Assembly (NCBI GenBank): GCA_964352985.1
Contig: CAYGUK010000069.1
Coordinates: 1-21,151 of the forward strand
Source: CAYGUK01 sp964352985
GTDB lineage: Bacteria; Pseudomonadota; Gammaproteobacteria; JAHCLG01
DNA: 21,151 nt
Direction of reading: 5' to 3'
The notes below the pieces were generated by a model, which was not told the origin of the DNA, made no database searches, and saw nothing but the letters and a program-made list of their open reading frames with translations. The number at the start of each line of letters is the position of its first letter. Within the stretch, counting starts at the first letter, position 1. Of this stretch, positions 1 through 7,535 are shown one piece after another. A program made the position numbers and the translations under genes.

Positions 1-10
1 ACCCTAGTTC

Positions 11-175
11 TTATGTTTTACCACATTTTTGTCTCACTGTCCCTGGCACACAGGGCACCGTAAGAATTGAGAACATGACCTCGATCTTTACGGTGTTTTT
101 TTTATCCTTCTTTTTCATATTTTGACACTCAACAAAACAGCAATTATAACGTAAAATCTCACGCCTAATATTCAT
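11..175 (-). CDS. possible small protein, 54 aa, unknown function
   Basis: A minus-strand frame opens with ATG at 175 and closes with TAA at 11-13. It is preceded by a strong Shine-Dalgarno match (AGGGAGG, complement of 187-193) with a rather long 11-nt spacer. The product has a Lys-rich centre (about residues 20-30) and four cysteines in its ends (CCFVEC near residue 12, PC at 41-42, C51). I see no signal peptide, membrane segment or known domain. The plus-strand terminator-like hairpin at 56-103 lies antisense inside it, so the region may instead be non-coding. The good ribosome site is the main support; the gene is not recognised. Confidence 0.33.
   Translation of the reverse strand: MNIRREILRYNCCFVECQNMKKKDKKNTVKIEVMFSILTVPCVPGTVRQKCGKT
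56..103 (+). terminator. rho-independent terminator-like hairpin
   Basis: Arms 56-71 and 80-95 pair over 16 positions. The outer 8 bp are perfect (CACCGTAA with TTACGGTG), there is an internal mismatch, and the inner 6 bp contain one G-U pair. The loop is 8 nt and eight Ts follow (96-103). It would end plus-strand transcripts arriving from left of the window. A smaller hairpin, CCCTG/CAGGG, sits just before it at 41-55. Confidence 0.5.
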
Positions 176-209
176 TGTGGTTATGACCTCCCTAAAAAAT
201 AGGATATTG

Positions 210-238
210 TTAATTATAAAAAACAGTTTTATAATTAA
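210..238. repeat. AT-rich perfect inverted repeat, possible operator
   Basis: Twelve-base arms TTAATTATAAAA (210-221) and TTTTATAATTAA (227-238) flank a 5-base centre. The octamer TTGTTAAT occurs at both edges as a direct repeat. It lies in the 121-bp gap between the divergent starts at 175 and 297, where a regulator could act on one or both promoters. A-T-only arms carry limited information, so this could be promoter composition. Confidence 0.4.
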
Positions 239-296
239 TTGTTAATAAGAATTCCATGCATGGATGCTCTTTAATTATTTTAAAAGAGTATAAAAT

Positions 297-752
297 ATGA
301 AAACTTTAATTTTTACAATCATTTCCCTTGCCGCCTTTTATATTACCCCTGTTTTTCCAGCGAATACTGCAGGTAAAAATATGAATCTTACGATAACTAA
401 CAAGACAAATCAGCGCATAACTTTTGTAAAATTTGTCCCATCAAATCCAGAAACATCTTTTGTTGGGATTGATACGCCTATCCTTAATCCTGGACAGTCA
501 GCAATTTTAACTTTAGCAACAACGTCACGAACAATGTTAATTGGGATTGCTGATTTTGAAATTAACCACTTAGCCAGTAATGATTTACCCGTATTCATTA
601 TGGATCCTATTGCAGATTATCAAGGTTCTTGGGCTTTTAAAGCGAATAACTTTATGGATACATCTACGCTAGATAATTATCAGCTCAACCATAAAATCAG
701 CCCGGATGAATTAGTGATAAAGAAGGCTAAGATTTCAGTGATTAACATATAA
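297..752 (+). CDS. small exported protein of unknown function
   Basis: 151 residues. Residues 1-22 form a signal peptide: MK, a hydrophobic stretch to about residue 19, and a plausible cleavage after FPA. There is no lipobox cysteine and no cysteine in the mature part, suggesting a soluble periplasmic or secreted product. The mature sequence alternates polar and hydrophobic residues (NLTITNKTNQRITFVKF, then a hydrophobic strand near residues 68-85), as in a small all-beta fold. I recognise no family. An AAAAGAG ribosome site lies about 8 nt before the ATG. It is transcribed alone, with a possible terminator just after it. Confidence 0.8.
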   Translation: MKTLIFTIISLAAFYITPVFPANTAGKNMNLTITNKTNQRITFVKFVPSNPETSFVGIDTPILNPGQSAILTLATTSRTMLIGIADFEINHLASNDLPVFIMDPIADYQGSWAFKANNFMDTSTLDNYQLNHKISPDELVIKKAKISVINI

Positions 753-763
753 TAAAAAACCAT

Positions 764-792
764 AGCATTAATCGAATTAAGAAATGCTTTTT
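764..792 (+). terminator. possible weak terminator after the exported protein
   Basis: AGCATT (764-769) pairs with AATGCT (783-788), followed by TTTTT to 792. The stem is only 6 bp and the loop is 13 nt, itself partly self-complementary (TTAAT/AATTAA). It lies 11 bases past the stop codon. An alternative pairing with TAATGC just downstream is possible. The rest of the gap to 941 shows nothing else. Confidence 0.35.
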
Positions 793-941
793 ATGTAATG
801 CCACTAAATATTGAATAATCATATAGATTAAGTATTTATAAAATATTATTATATTGACTTTTAAATAGTGAGGCATTCATACCTTTTGAAACGAATTTAT
901 TCGTAATATTAAATGATAGATTTTAAATCAAGCCTGATTAG

Positions 942-1769
942 CTAGACTTTATCATCTTTCTCCCAATGATCTTTTAACATTTTATGGAGTTCAGTCAAAC
1001 TCTGTTGCATGTGGAATATTTTTGCTTCTAGGATATCTGTTTCTTTGCTAATGATCGTTTTGATATTATCCGTTTCATCGTGTTGATTTTTTTCATGGAG
1101 TGATTGCATGGCATTAACAATAATACCGATAAATAAATTCAACATCGTGAACGTACCAATTAAAATAAACAACACAAAATAAAGCCATGCTGCAGGATAA
1201 AGACTAATAATGGGACGTGCGACATTTGAAGACCAAGATTCTAATGTCATCACTTGAAATAAGGTATACATGGAGCGACCTAAATCGCCAAAATATTTTG
1301 GAAATGCGCTACCAAACATTTGTGTGCCCATCACCGCAAAGATGTAATAGATAATGACCATCAGCCCCATAATCGAGATGATTCCAGGAATGGCTTGAAG
1401 TAATGCCTCTACAACAAAACGTAATCGTTTGACCATTGATAATAATAGTAATACCCGTAATACGCGTAAAATACGCAAAACGGCGAAAGGTCCACTAGCG
1501 GGTAATAAAGCGATACCCACAATTAAAAAATCAAAAATGTTCCACGGTTTAGAAAAAAATTTAAATCGAAATGCAAAAAGTTTGCATAAAATTTCCACCA
1601 CAAAAATATATAGAATTATTGTATCGATAATATGGAGGATATGACCGTATTGATCATTCATATGATGTGATGTTTCCATCCCCAGAGTTACCGCATTAAT
1701 CAATATAATAGTAATAATAAAATGACGAACAAAAGTTGACTCAATTATTCTACCTAACTTTTCGCGCAC
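942..1769 (-). CDS. voltage-gated sodium channel, NaChBac/NavAb type
   Basis: A 275-residue single-domain six-helix inner-membrane channel that works as a tetramer; this is the usual family length. Visible parts: S1 (about 14-30), S2 ending in FVVEILCK (57-63), S3 with WNIFDFLIV (76-84), S4 with LRILRVLR (98-105), S5 (128-150), pore helix with selectivity filter TLESWS (175-180), S6 (195-220), then a predicted C-terminal helical coiled coil (about 240-265). The Glu of TLESW gives sodium preference in characterised relatives. S4 has R99, R102 and R105, but position 108 is Leu where NaChBac and NavAb carry the fourth gating Arg. The start is GTG at 1769 with AAGGA upstream. Such channels are linked to motility, pH or sodium homeostasis in other bacteria; nothing here tells which. 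It stands 66 bp downstream of the AmrS gene on the same strand and may be co-transcribed. Confidence 0.95.
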   Translation of the reverse strand: MREKLGRIIESTFVRHFIITIILINAVTLGMETSHHMNDQYGHILHIIDTIILYIFVVEILCKLFAFRFKFFSKPWNIFDFLIVGIALLPASGPFAVLRILRVLRVLLLLSMVKRLRFVVEALLQAIPGIISIMGLMVIIYYIFAVMGTQMFGSAFPKYFGDLGRSMYTLFQVMTLESWSSNVARPIISLYPAAWLYFVLFILIGTFTMLNLFIGIIVNAMQSLHEKNQHDETDNIKTIISKETDILEAKIFHMQQSLTELHKMLKDHWEKDDKV

Positions 1770-1835
1770 GTTTTTTTCCTTAAATTTAAACCCTTTGATA
1801 ACATAGCCTAAGCGATTTTTATTTTCAATGTGATT

Positions 1836-2924
1836 TCAACGTTGTAATCTGACTATTTGTCTCTTTGCTCCCCAGTTGCCAGGTTTATTTAAAAATATTC
1901 CAGCACAAGGGGTTTGGCAATTTAAACAATTTCCTTGTTGATCTAAATTATATTGACCTAACACATACCAGTCTCGTTCAATTAAAACTTCACCACACTG
2001 ATGACAGTATGTTGCGCCACCTAAAGTATCATGAACGTTTCCTGTATAAACGTAACGTAATCCATTTTTTAGTGCTATTTCACGTGCACGAGTTAACGTT
2101 GTTGGTGGTGTTCTGGGTTTATCTCGCATTTTCCAATCTGGATGAAATGCGGTAAAGTGTAATGGCACATCGACACCTAATTTTTCACGGATCCAATTTG
2201 TCATGGCATCAATTTCTTGCTCAGAATCATTTTCTTCTGGAATTAATAACGTGGTTATTTCAAACCAAACTTTAGTTTCATGTTTTAAATATTGCAAAGT
2301 TTCGAGAACAGGTTGTAAATGAGAGCCGGTGACTTTGTAATAAAATGATTCGCTAAATGCTTTTAAATCGATATTCGCCGCATCAATAGCGTTAAAAAAT
2401 TCTATACGAGGGGCAGGGCAGATATAACCCGCACTCACAGCAACAGTTTTAATATTTTTTTCATGACATGCTTTTGCGACATCGATAGCATATTCCATAA
2501 AAATAACGGGATCGTTATAAGTGAAAGCAACTGAATGACAATTTAATTGCATCGCCGCTGCGGCAATTTGTTCTGGCATAGCACTATCTTGTAACGTATC
2601 GAGCTCGCGTGATTTAGAGATATCCCAATTTTGACAAAACTTACAAGCAAGATTACAACCGGCTGTGCCAAATGATAAAACGGGTGTGCCTGGCATAAAA
2701 TGATTTAATGGTTTTTTTTCGATGGGATCAATACAATATCCACTTGAGCGGCCATATGTTGTTAAGGTAATTTTATCTTGATGATTCATGCGCACAAAAC
2801 ACAGTCCACGTTGGCCTGATTTTAATTTGCAGGCTCGTGGACAAACATCACATTGAATACGGCCATCATTTAATTGATGCCAATATTGTGTGGGAAAGTG
2901 TTCTGGCGGTGAATTACCATTCAT
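1836..2924 (-). CDS. amrS: AmmeMemoRadiSam system radical SAM enzyme
   Basis: 362 residues, the normal length. The radical SAM cluster motif CNLACKFC supplies C90, C94 and C97 for a 4Fe-4S centre that cleaves S-adenosylmethionine. N-terminal cysteines (C25, C28, C32, C42) and a C-terminal Cys-rich tail (CHQCG ... CLNCQTPC) could bind further clusters or zinc; both ends are characteristic of this pyruvate-formate-lyase-activase-like family. The reaction is not established. It diverges from the amrB-amrA pair across a 63-bp spacer, so all three system members sit together. The start is ATG at 2924; no strong ribosome site is seen. The name follows from the family plus the neighbourhood. Confidence 0.93.
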   Translation of the reverse strand: MNGNSPPEHFPTQYWHQLNDGRIQCDVCPRACKLKSGQRGLCFVRMNHQDKITLTTYGRSSGYCIDPIEKKPLNHFMPGTPVLSFGTAGCNLACKFCQNWDISKSRELDTLQDSAMPEQIAAAAMQLNCHSVAFTYNDPVIFMEYAIDVAKACHEKNIKTVAVSAGYICPAPRIEFFNAIDAANIDLKAFSESFYYKVTGSHLQPVLETLQYLKHETKVWFEITTLLIPEENDSEQEIDAMTNWIREKLGVDVPLHFTAFHPDWKMRDKPRTPPTTLTRAREIALKNGLRYVYTGNVHDTLGGATYCHQCGEVLIERDWYVLGQYNLDQQGNCLNCQTPCAGIFLNKPGNWGAKRQIVRLQR

Positions 2925-2987
2925 TTTTTTACACTAACTAGCGTATACTTATCATATTATAGCGATAAACGAGAGAAGGGTGAATCT
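2925..2987. promoter_or_regulatory. divergent promoter spacer, amrS / amrB-amrA
   Basis: 63 bp separate the two divergent starts. A TATTAT hexamer (2955-2960) is a candidate -10 for the plus-strand pair, but no well-spaced -35 is obvious. A purine-rich GAGAAGGG (2970-2977) is the amrB ribosome site. The size allows overlapping back-to-back promoters and shared control. Confidence 0.4.
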
Positions 2988-3788
2988 ATGTCGCGAATAA
3001 AACAACCTTCAGTGGCGGGCCAATTTTATCCTGGCGATAAAAAAGCGCTATCACAAACTGTGCAGCAATTATTAAGTAAAGCTAAGTTTACCAATGAAAA
3101 CCCTAAAGCGATTATTGCACCTCATGCGGGTTATATTTATTCCGGGGAAATTGCGGCGAATGCTTATGCTTTTTTATCGACGATGAAATCTTCAATTAAT
3201 CGAGTTGTCATTTTGGGTCCAGCTCATCGTTATCCTGTTCCTCGTTTAGCGGTGTCGAGTTATTTATATTTTGCGACACCCTTAGGTGATATTCCAGTTG
3301 ATAATCATTTAAAACAAACAATATTATGTTTACCACAAGTCTCAGAATTAGATGTCGCATTTACTTCAGAGCATTGCTTAGAAGTACAATTCCCTTTTTT
3401 ACAAATTTTATTAGATGATTTTAAAATTTTACCTATTTTAGTTGGGGATGCTGATCACGCCGAAGTCGCTGAAGTACTAGAAAAAGTCTGGGGGGGCGAT
3501 GAAACTTTAATCGTTATTAGTTCTGATTTAAGTCATTATTTGCAATATCAACAAGCTAAAAAAGTCGATGCGTTAACAACACAAGCGATTGTCGAAAAAA
3601 AATTCGAACAACTAGATTATGAAAGTGCTTGTGGACGCGTTCCTATTTCTGGGTTATTAAATTTGGCTAGACGTCGCAATTTTCAAGTGGTTAATTTAGA
3701 TTTAAGAAATTCAGGTGATACTCAAGGTGACCGTGATCGTGTTGTTGGTTATGGTGCATTTCACATTTTCGAAGGAGCGAAGGAATGA
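2988..3788 (+). CDS. amrB: AmmeMemoRadiSam system protein B (Memo family)
   Basis: 266 residues, a complete single-domain Memo protein related to class III extradiol dioxygenases. Residues expected from human MEMO1 are visible: H46 in APHAGYIYSG, H80 in GPAHRYP, H183 in SSDLSHY and C215 in SACGRVPIS. These match the His/Cys metal-site set of the family. The SEHCLEVQFPFLQ segment (128-139) is a family signature. A GAGAAGGG ribosome site lies 7 nt before the ATG. The gene overlaps the next one by 4 bases (ATGA), so the two are translationally coupled. Its role is unknown; the family is discussed as metal or redox related. Confidence 0.93.
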   Translation: MSRIKQPSVAGQFYPGDKKALSQTVQQLLSKAKFTNENPKAIIAPHAGYIYSGEIAANAYAFLSTMKSSINRVVILGPAHRYPVPRLAVSSYLYFATPLGDIPVDNHLKQTILCLPQVSELDVAFTSEHCLEVQFPFLQILLDDFKILPILVGDADHAEVAEVLEKVWGGDETLIVISSDLSHYLQYQQAKKVDALTTQAIVEKKFEQLDYESACGRVPISGLLNLARRRNFQVVNLDLRNSGDTQGDRDRVVGYGAFHIFEGAKE

Positions 3789-4345
3789 GTTTATTTACGG
3801 CAGAAGAACGCCAACAAATGTTATCAATTGCAAATCGTTCAATTGATCATGGATTAGAACATGGGACTTGGCTCAAAGTAAAACTCGCCGATTACAATAC
3901 TAATTTACAACATGTCAGAGCAAGTTTTGTGACGATTGAAATTGATGATAAATTACGTGGCTGTATTGGCACCTTAGAAGCCATGCATCCCTTAGTTTAT
4001 GATGTTGCTCATAATTCCTTTAATGCGGCTTTTCGTGATCCACGTTTTAAACCAATTACGGCAGAAGAACGTCAGCAAATACAGTTACATATTTCTGTGT
4101 TAAGTGATCCAGAAAATTTTCCGGTGGAAGATGAGCAAGATTTATTAAATAAATTACATCCTAATGTTGATGGTTTAATTCTAATTGATGGCACTCATCA
4201 TGCTACTTTTTTACCTGCAGTGTGGGAAAGTTTGCCTGATCCCAAAGATTTCGTTTCTCATCTTAAACAAAAAGCGGGATTAGCAAGTGATTACTGGTCT
4301 GAGTCCATTCACTTTAAACGATACATAACAGAAGTGGTCGATTGA
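3785..4345 (+). CDS. amrA: AmmeMemoRadiSam system protein A (AMMECR1 domain)
   Basis: 186 residues, full length for a bacterial AMMECR1-domain protein. The family hallmark LRGCIGT is at 57-63, followed by the conserved block ending FRDPRFKPIT (83-92) and the ISVLSDPE segment. No catalytic function is established for the fold. It starts inside the stop of the Memo gene (ATGA), showing a two-gene operon. Its 3' end overlaps by about 32 bases the tail of a decayed minus-strand gene, and I see no good terminator after it. Confidence 0.93.
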   Translation: MSLFTAEERQQMLSIANRSIDHGLEHGTWLKVKLADYNTNLQHVRASFVTIEIDDKLRGCIGTLEAMHPLVYDVAHNSFNAAFRDPRFKPITAEERQQIQLHISVLSDPENFPVEDEQDLLNKLHPNVDGLILIDGTHHATFLPAVWESLPDPKDFVSHLKQKAGLASDYWSESIHFKRYITEVVD

Positions 4346-4919
4346 ACTTATAAGTAAAATACGCGATAGCTATTACTATTATCACCGAATTAAATTTTGG
4401 TAACTGTAAATCACAAGCTTGTGGAGCTCTATCGGCTTTATTGAAATATTCTCGAATACGATTATCTAAATGTCGCCTCAAGCGTTGACGTTCGGGATTT
4501 AGTCTGGCAATTAATTGTTGTAGATTTGCAACTCTACTTTCAACGTCTAATGAACGATCTAATTGTTTTTTCCGTTGATTTACTTTATTACGTGCAGTTG
4601 ATAATTGTGTCGAGGTGGGTGGATTGTTAGTATTTTCTTCAATTTGTTTTAATTGTCTTTCTGCGTCACTTAAAATTGCTCAAGCATGTCAAATTGAACG
4701 CGTTAATGCTCTACTTGAACCAAATTCTTGGTGCAATCGATCTAATCTTGCTTGCCAATTTACTTAGGATTCACGATATCGATCAATTGTCGCTATTTTT
4801 TCTGCAAGTTCATCCGCTAAGGCTTGGCATTCGCTTGACTCGATGTGGTTGGGATATTTGCGTAAGAATTAGCAAAAAATTAAGAAACAAAATGTGGATC
4901 TCAGGCAAAACGAATACAT
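4314..4919 (-). pseudogene. decayed gene: exported or anchored coiled-coil protein
   Basis: A minus-strand frame of 202 codons runs from ATG at 4919 to TAA at 4314-4316 without a frameshift, but has four in-frame stops: TAA at codon 17 (4869-4871), TAA at codon 52 (4764-4766), TGA at codon 77 (4689-4691) and TGA at codon 80 (4680-4682). Between them the translation is clearly protein-like: a short hydrophobic N-terminus, long Gln/Arg/Glu-rich heptad-like helices (for example SDAERQLKQIEEN and VNQRKKQLDRSLDVESRV), and a C-terminal membrane segment (NSVIIVIAIAYFTYKF). Each stop is one C-to-T change from Gln (CAA) or Arg (CGA), both fitting the surrounding helix. I do not recognise the family. 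This explains most of the gap after amrA. Confidence 0.6.
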
Positions 4920-5047
4920 AAAGTTGAGATTTTTAAACACCGCAGCCCCATCCTTGGTTCGACATGATATAGCGATATTATCACATTGTTTGATGATAGA
5001 GAATTAAGTATTATTCAGCGTGGAATTTTTAAAAATGAAATTTGCGT

Positions 5048-5077
5048 TTGCGTCGAAAATTATTTGTATGTTATAAA
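5048..5077 (+). promoter_or_regulatory. candidate promoter of the MFS transporter
   Basis: TTGCGT (5048-5053) and TATAAA (5072-5077) are 18 bp apart, a sigma-70-like pair. Transcription would begin near 5084, leaving a short leader that favours the ATG at 5108 over the one at 5096. The rest of 4920-5095 shows nothing else I can name. Confidence 0.35.
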
Positions 5078-5107
5078 TATTAATGAAATCCACAAATGGA
5101 AATTCGT

Positions 5108-6475
5108 ATGATTGAACAGGAATTAAAAGGACGTCAATTAATTGCTCGATTAGATAGGATCCCAATATGGCCTTTTCCACAACATTACTATCTGATTATT
5201 GGAATTGGATTTTTTTTCGGATTTTTTGATATTTTAACCATTGGTTTTGCCTTACCTCGTATCGAAGTAGAATTTCACATTACATTACAAACTGCAGCCT
5301 GGACGATAACGAGTAGTTTAATCGGATATATTGTTGGTTCCTATTTTATTTCGAGAATTGCAGATAACAAAGGGAGAAAAATTGCATTAATTTTTTCGAT
5401 GCTGCTTTTCACTATTGGTTCATTTGCGTGTGCGTTTAGTTTTGATTTTATTTGGCTAGTATTTTTACGTTTTATCACTGGTATGGGGATTGGTGCGGAA
5501 ATTGATTCTGTTACAAGCTATATGAGTGAACTTGCGCCTGAAAAAGTTCGTGGTCGTTCTACTTGTATCGCGATTGCATGTGGCATGATGGGGTTTGCTG
5601 TGATCCCTTTAATTTCCTACTGGCTGGTTCCTAATTTTGCCTATGGTTGGCGTATTTTATTTCTTATTGGTGGCTTGGGTGGGGGCATTATTTTTTTTAC
5701 ACGACGACATTTACCCGATTCACCGAGATGGTTAGTCATTAATAATCAAGTTGCAGAAGCTGAAGAAATAATTAATAAAGCAGAAGCCTTGGCTATTAGT
5801 AAATTGCAAACAGCGTTACCAGAGCCAGCTAAAATTGAAACGCATCCGATGATTCATGATGTTTCATTAAAAAATTTTCTGAATGTGACAATTTTAAAAC
5901 GTATAGCATTATTTGTGTTGATTTGGTTTATTTATTATATTGGAAATTATGCGTGGCTTACTTTGGCACCAAGTCTTTTAGTTCATCATGGTTTTGCCTT
6001 AGCTAACAGTATTAAATTCATTTTAATTGCGTCTATTGGTTTTGTTGTTGGCTCGATAATTTCTGTTTATATTTGCGATAGGTTAGAACGGAAATGGCTT
6101 GCATTTATTACCGCCATTATTTGGAGTATTACCTTATTGATTATTGGTCTATTCCCAACGCCAATGGTGATCATCACGTGTGGTTTTGTGATCACGATAA
6201 CAATCGCAACAATTATTCCTATCATGTATATTTATACCGGTGAAAATTTCCCCACTCGTATTCGCGCAACGAGTTTATCCATTACGGATGGGTTAGGGCA
6301 TCTGGGCGGTGCTTTTTGCAGCCAAATAATTTTCTTTTTTACTGGTTTATTTAGTCATACATCAAGTTTTTCAATTGCTTTTTATGTCATGGCAACAACA
6401 GGATTCATTACCGCAATATTATTTATATTTGGTTTAAATATGACTAAGAAAAGTTTGGCCGATTTATCAAAATAA
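5108..6475 (+). CDS. MFS transporter, sugar/metabolite:proton symporter type
   Basis: 455 residues from this start, with about 12 membrane helices. The loop between helices 2 and 3 carries the MFS motif A variant ADNKGRK, and APEKVRGR follows helix 4, a pattern of the sugar-porter and metabolite:H+ symporter families. PDSPRWL after helix 6 is also typical of these families. The central cytoplasmic loop contains a helical stretch (QVAEAEEIINKAEAL). The substrate cannot be read from the sequence. I prefer the ATG at 5108 because GGAAA lies 7 nt before it, whereas the ATG at 5096 (4 codons upstream, same frame) has no ribosome site. It appears to be transcribed alone. In the gap to 6582 only a weak AT-rich stem is seen. 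Confidence 0.88.
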   Translation: MIEQELKGRQLIARLDRIPIWPFPQHYYLIIGIGFFFGFFDILTIGFALPRIEVEFHITLQTAAWTITSSLIGYIVGSYFISRIADNKGRKIALIFSMLLFTIGSFACAFSFDFIWLVFLRFITGMGIGAEIDSVTSYMSELAPEKVRGRSTCIAIACGMMGFAVIPLISYWLVPNFAYGWRILFLIGGLGGGIIFFTRRHLPDSPRWLVINNQVAEAEEIINKAEALAISKLQTALPEPAKIETHPMIHDVSLKNFLNVTILKRIALFVLIWFIYYIGNYAWLTLAPSLLVHHGFALANSIKFILIASIGFVVGSIISVYICDRLERKWLAFITAIIWSITLLIIGLFPTPMVIITCGFVITITIATIIPIMYIYTGENFPTRIRATSLSITDGLGHLGGAFCSQIIFFFTGLFSHTSSFSIAFYVMATTGFITAILFIFGLNMTKKSLADLSK

Positions 6476-6582
6476 TAAGTTTAAAAAATGTTAACTCAAA
6501 AAAAATCTTAACTTTTAGAATTTAATCGGATAGAGAAAATTTAATTTAATGCTATGTTTATTTTTTTATTCTACTTATAAAA

Positions 6583-6969
6583 TTACCGATGAATTGGGTT
6601 ATTCGAAAATAGCGCGACTAAATTAGCCTTAGCAATTTCATGTTGATTAATATAGTTTATTAGATCATTGTTATCTAGATTTTTGGGAATTGTTCTTAGT
6701 TTACTACTTTCTGCTTCTGTTAGTTTGGGTATATCTGGATCTTTCATGGCCAATACGAAGGATTGAGTGCCTTTGGGAATATCATTCCAAGTGAAACTAG
6801 GGCTTATATTATTACCAATTACAAGATTCTTTTTTGCTTGATTGAGGTAACATGAAACATTGTTATCAGGTAAACGATCGTTATTTTTAAAATTAAGTGA
6901 GTATAATTGAAGTGCTTGACTTGTTGTAAATAAGCCTATCAATATCATCAATAAAATTAAACGAATCAT
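6583..6969 (-). CDS. PEBP-like (YbhB/YbcL) exported protein, C-terminally truncated
   Basis: 128 residues. Residues 1-19 form a signal peptide ending in SQA. The mature part begins like the phosphatidylethanolamine-binding / YbhB family: LQLYSLNFKNNDRLP, ISPSFTWNDIPKGTQSFVLAMKDPDIP, with the ligand-site motif DPDxP near residue 77. After about residue 80 the match fades. The second conserved half (HWVVYNIP, then GP...HRY) is absent; family members are normally 150-190 residues. The last residues are NPIHR then stop, which may be a chance echo of the HRY motif or the scar of an internal deletion. AGGAG lies 7 nt before the ATG. It is 50 bp downstream of the GlcG-like gene on the same strand. 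Probably a degenerating gene; binding activity is doubtful. Confidence 0.65.
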   Translation of the reverse strand: MIRLILLMILIGLFTTSQALQLYSLNFKNNDRLPDNNVSCYLNQAKKNLVIGNNISPSFTWNDIPKGTQSFVLAMKDPDIPKLTEAESSKLRTIPKNLDNNDLINYINQHEIAKANLVALFSNNPIHR

Positions 6970-7019
6970 TTTAATTCTCCTAATTTAAGTTCACAGGAAA
7001 TTATTATTATAATTTAAAC

Positions 7020-7535
7020 TTATTTTTTCGTATTAAGCCCGGTGACTGTTAAATCTTGTGCTGCAAATGCTAAACCTGCTTTTGCACAATTTTCATCTTG
7101 ATCTTCACTGCCGCCTCCCACACCAATCGCGCCAATTGTTTTGCCATTTACTATAATTGGCAAAGCACCTGCAAGCGTGGTGACATTTGGTTGAAATGCT
7201 AGTCCCGGACTCACGCCAAGATGACCATTTTTTGAAAAAGCAATATCCTTGTAAAAACGACTAGGACGTCCGGATAATGCTGCCGAAATTGCCTTATTAA
7301 TAGGGATTAAAATGGCTGTTTTTATGGCGCCATCTTGGCGTAAAAATGCAATGAGATGGCCGCCATCATCAACAATGGCGATACCCATAGGTGGGATTTT
7401 TTCTTTTTGTTGATATTGAACACAACCTGCTATTAATGTTTCTGCAGTTTTGCTATCGAGAACAGCTTTTTGTTGCAATGAAAAACTGAACAAAGGCATA
7501 ATTAGACAGGAAAAAAAAATAATAGATATTTTCAT
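7020..7535 (-). CDS. GlcG/HbpS-family (DUF336) exported protein
   Basis: 171 residues with a signal peptide (about 1-19, ending FSFS) and a single GlcG/HbpS domain. Recognisable blocks are AIVDDGGHLIAFLRQDGA, the ...INKAISAALSGRPS helix, LAGALPIIVNGKTIGAIGVGG and the C-terminal DENCAKAGLAF helix. HbpS of Streptomyces binds haem and senses redox stress outside the cell. Other GlcG proteins sit in glycolate or diol pathways with no proven function, so the role here is open. The signal peptide places it in the periplasm or outside. It leads a two-gene unit with the truncated PEBP-like gene. Confidence 0.88.
   Translation of the reverse strand: MKISIIFFSCLIMPLFSFSLQQKAVLDSKTAETLIAGCVQYQQKEKIPPMGIAIVDDGGHLIAFLRQDGAIKTAILIPINKAISAALSGRPSRFYKDIAFSKNGHLGVSPGLAFQPNVTTLAGALPIIVNGKTIGAIGVGGGSEDQDENCAKAGLAFAAQDLTVTGLNTKK

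Noticed and set aside
3797..4085. Repeated ACGGCAGAAGAACG-type segments in amrA (TAEERQQ at residues 5-11 and again near 92)
   Set aside because: Both places naturally carry TxEE-like sequences in AMMECR1 proteins; this is convergence within a normal domain, not a duplication.
4676..4921. Plus-strand open frame of 81 codons
   Set aside because: It lies antisense to the decayed coiled-coil gene, whose minus-strand translation is far more protein-like; there is no good ribosome site.
6486..6520. GTTAA/TTAAC stem as terminator after the MFS gene
   Set aside because: Five core pairs, a bulge and a short T-run in a very A/T-rich gap; not distinguishable from background.
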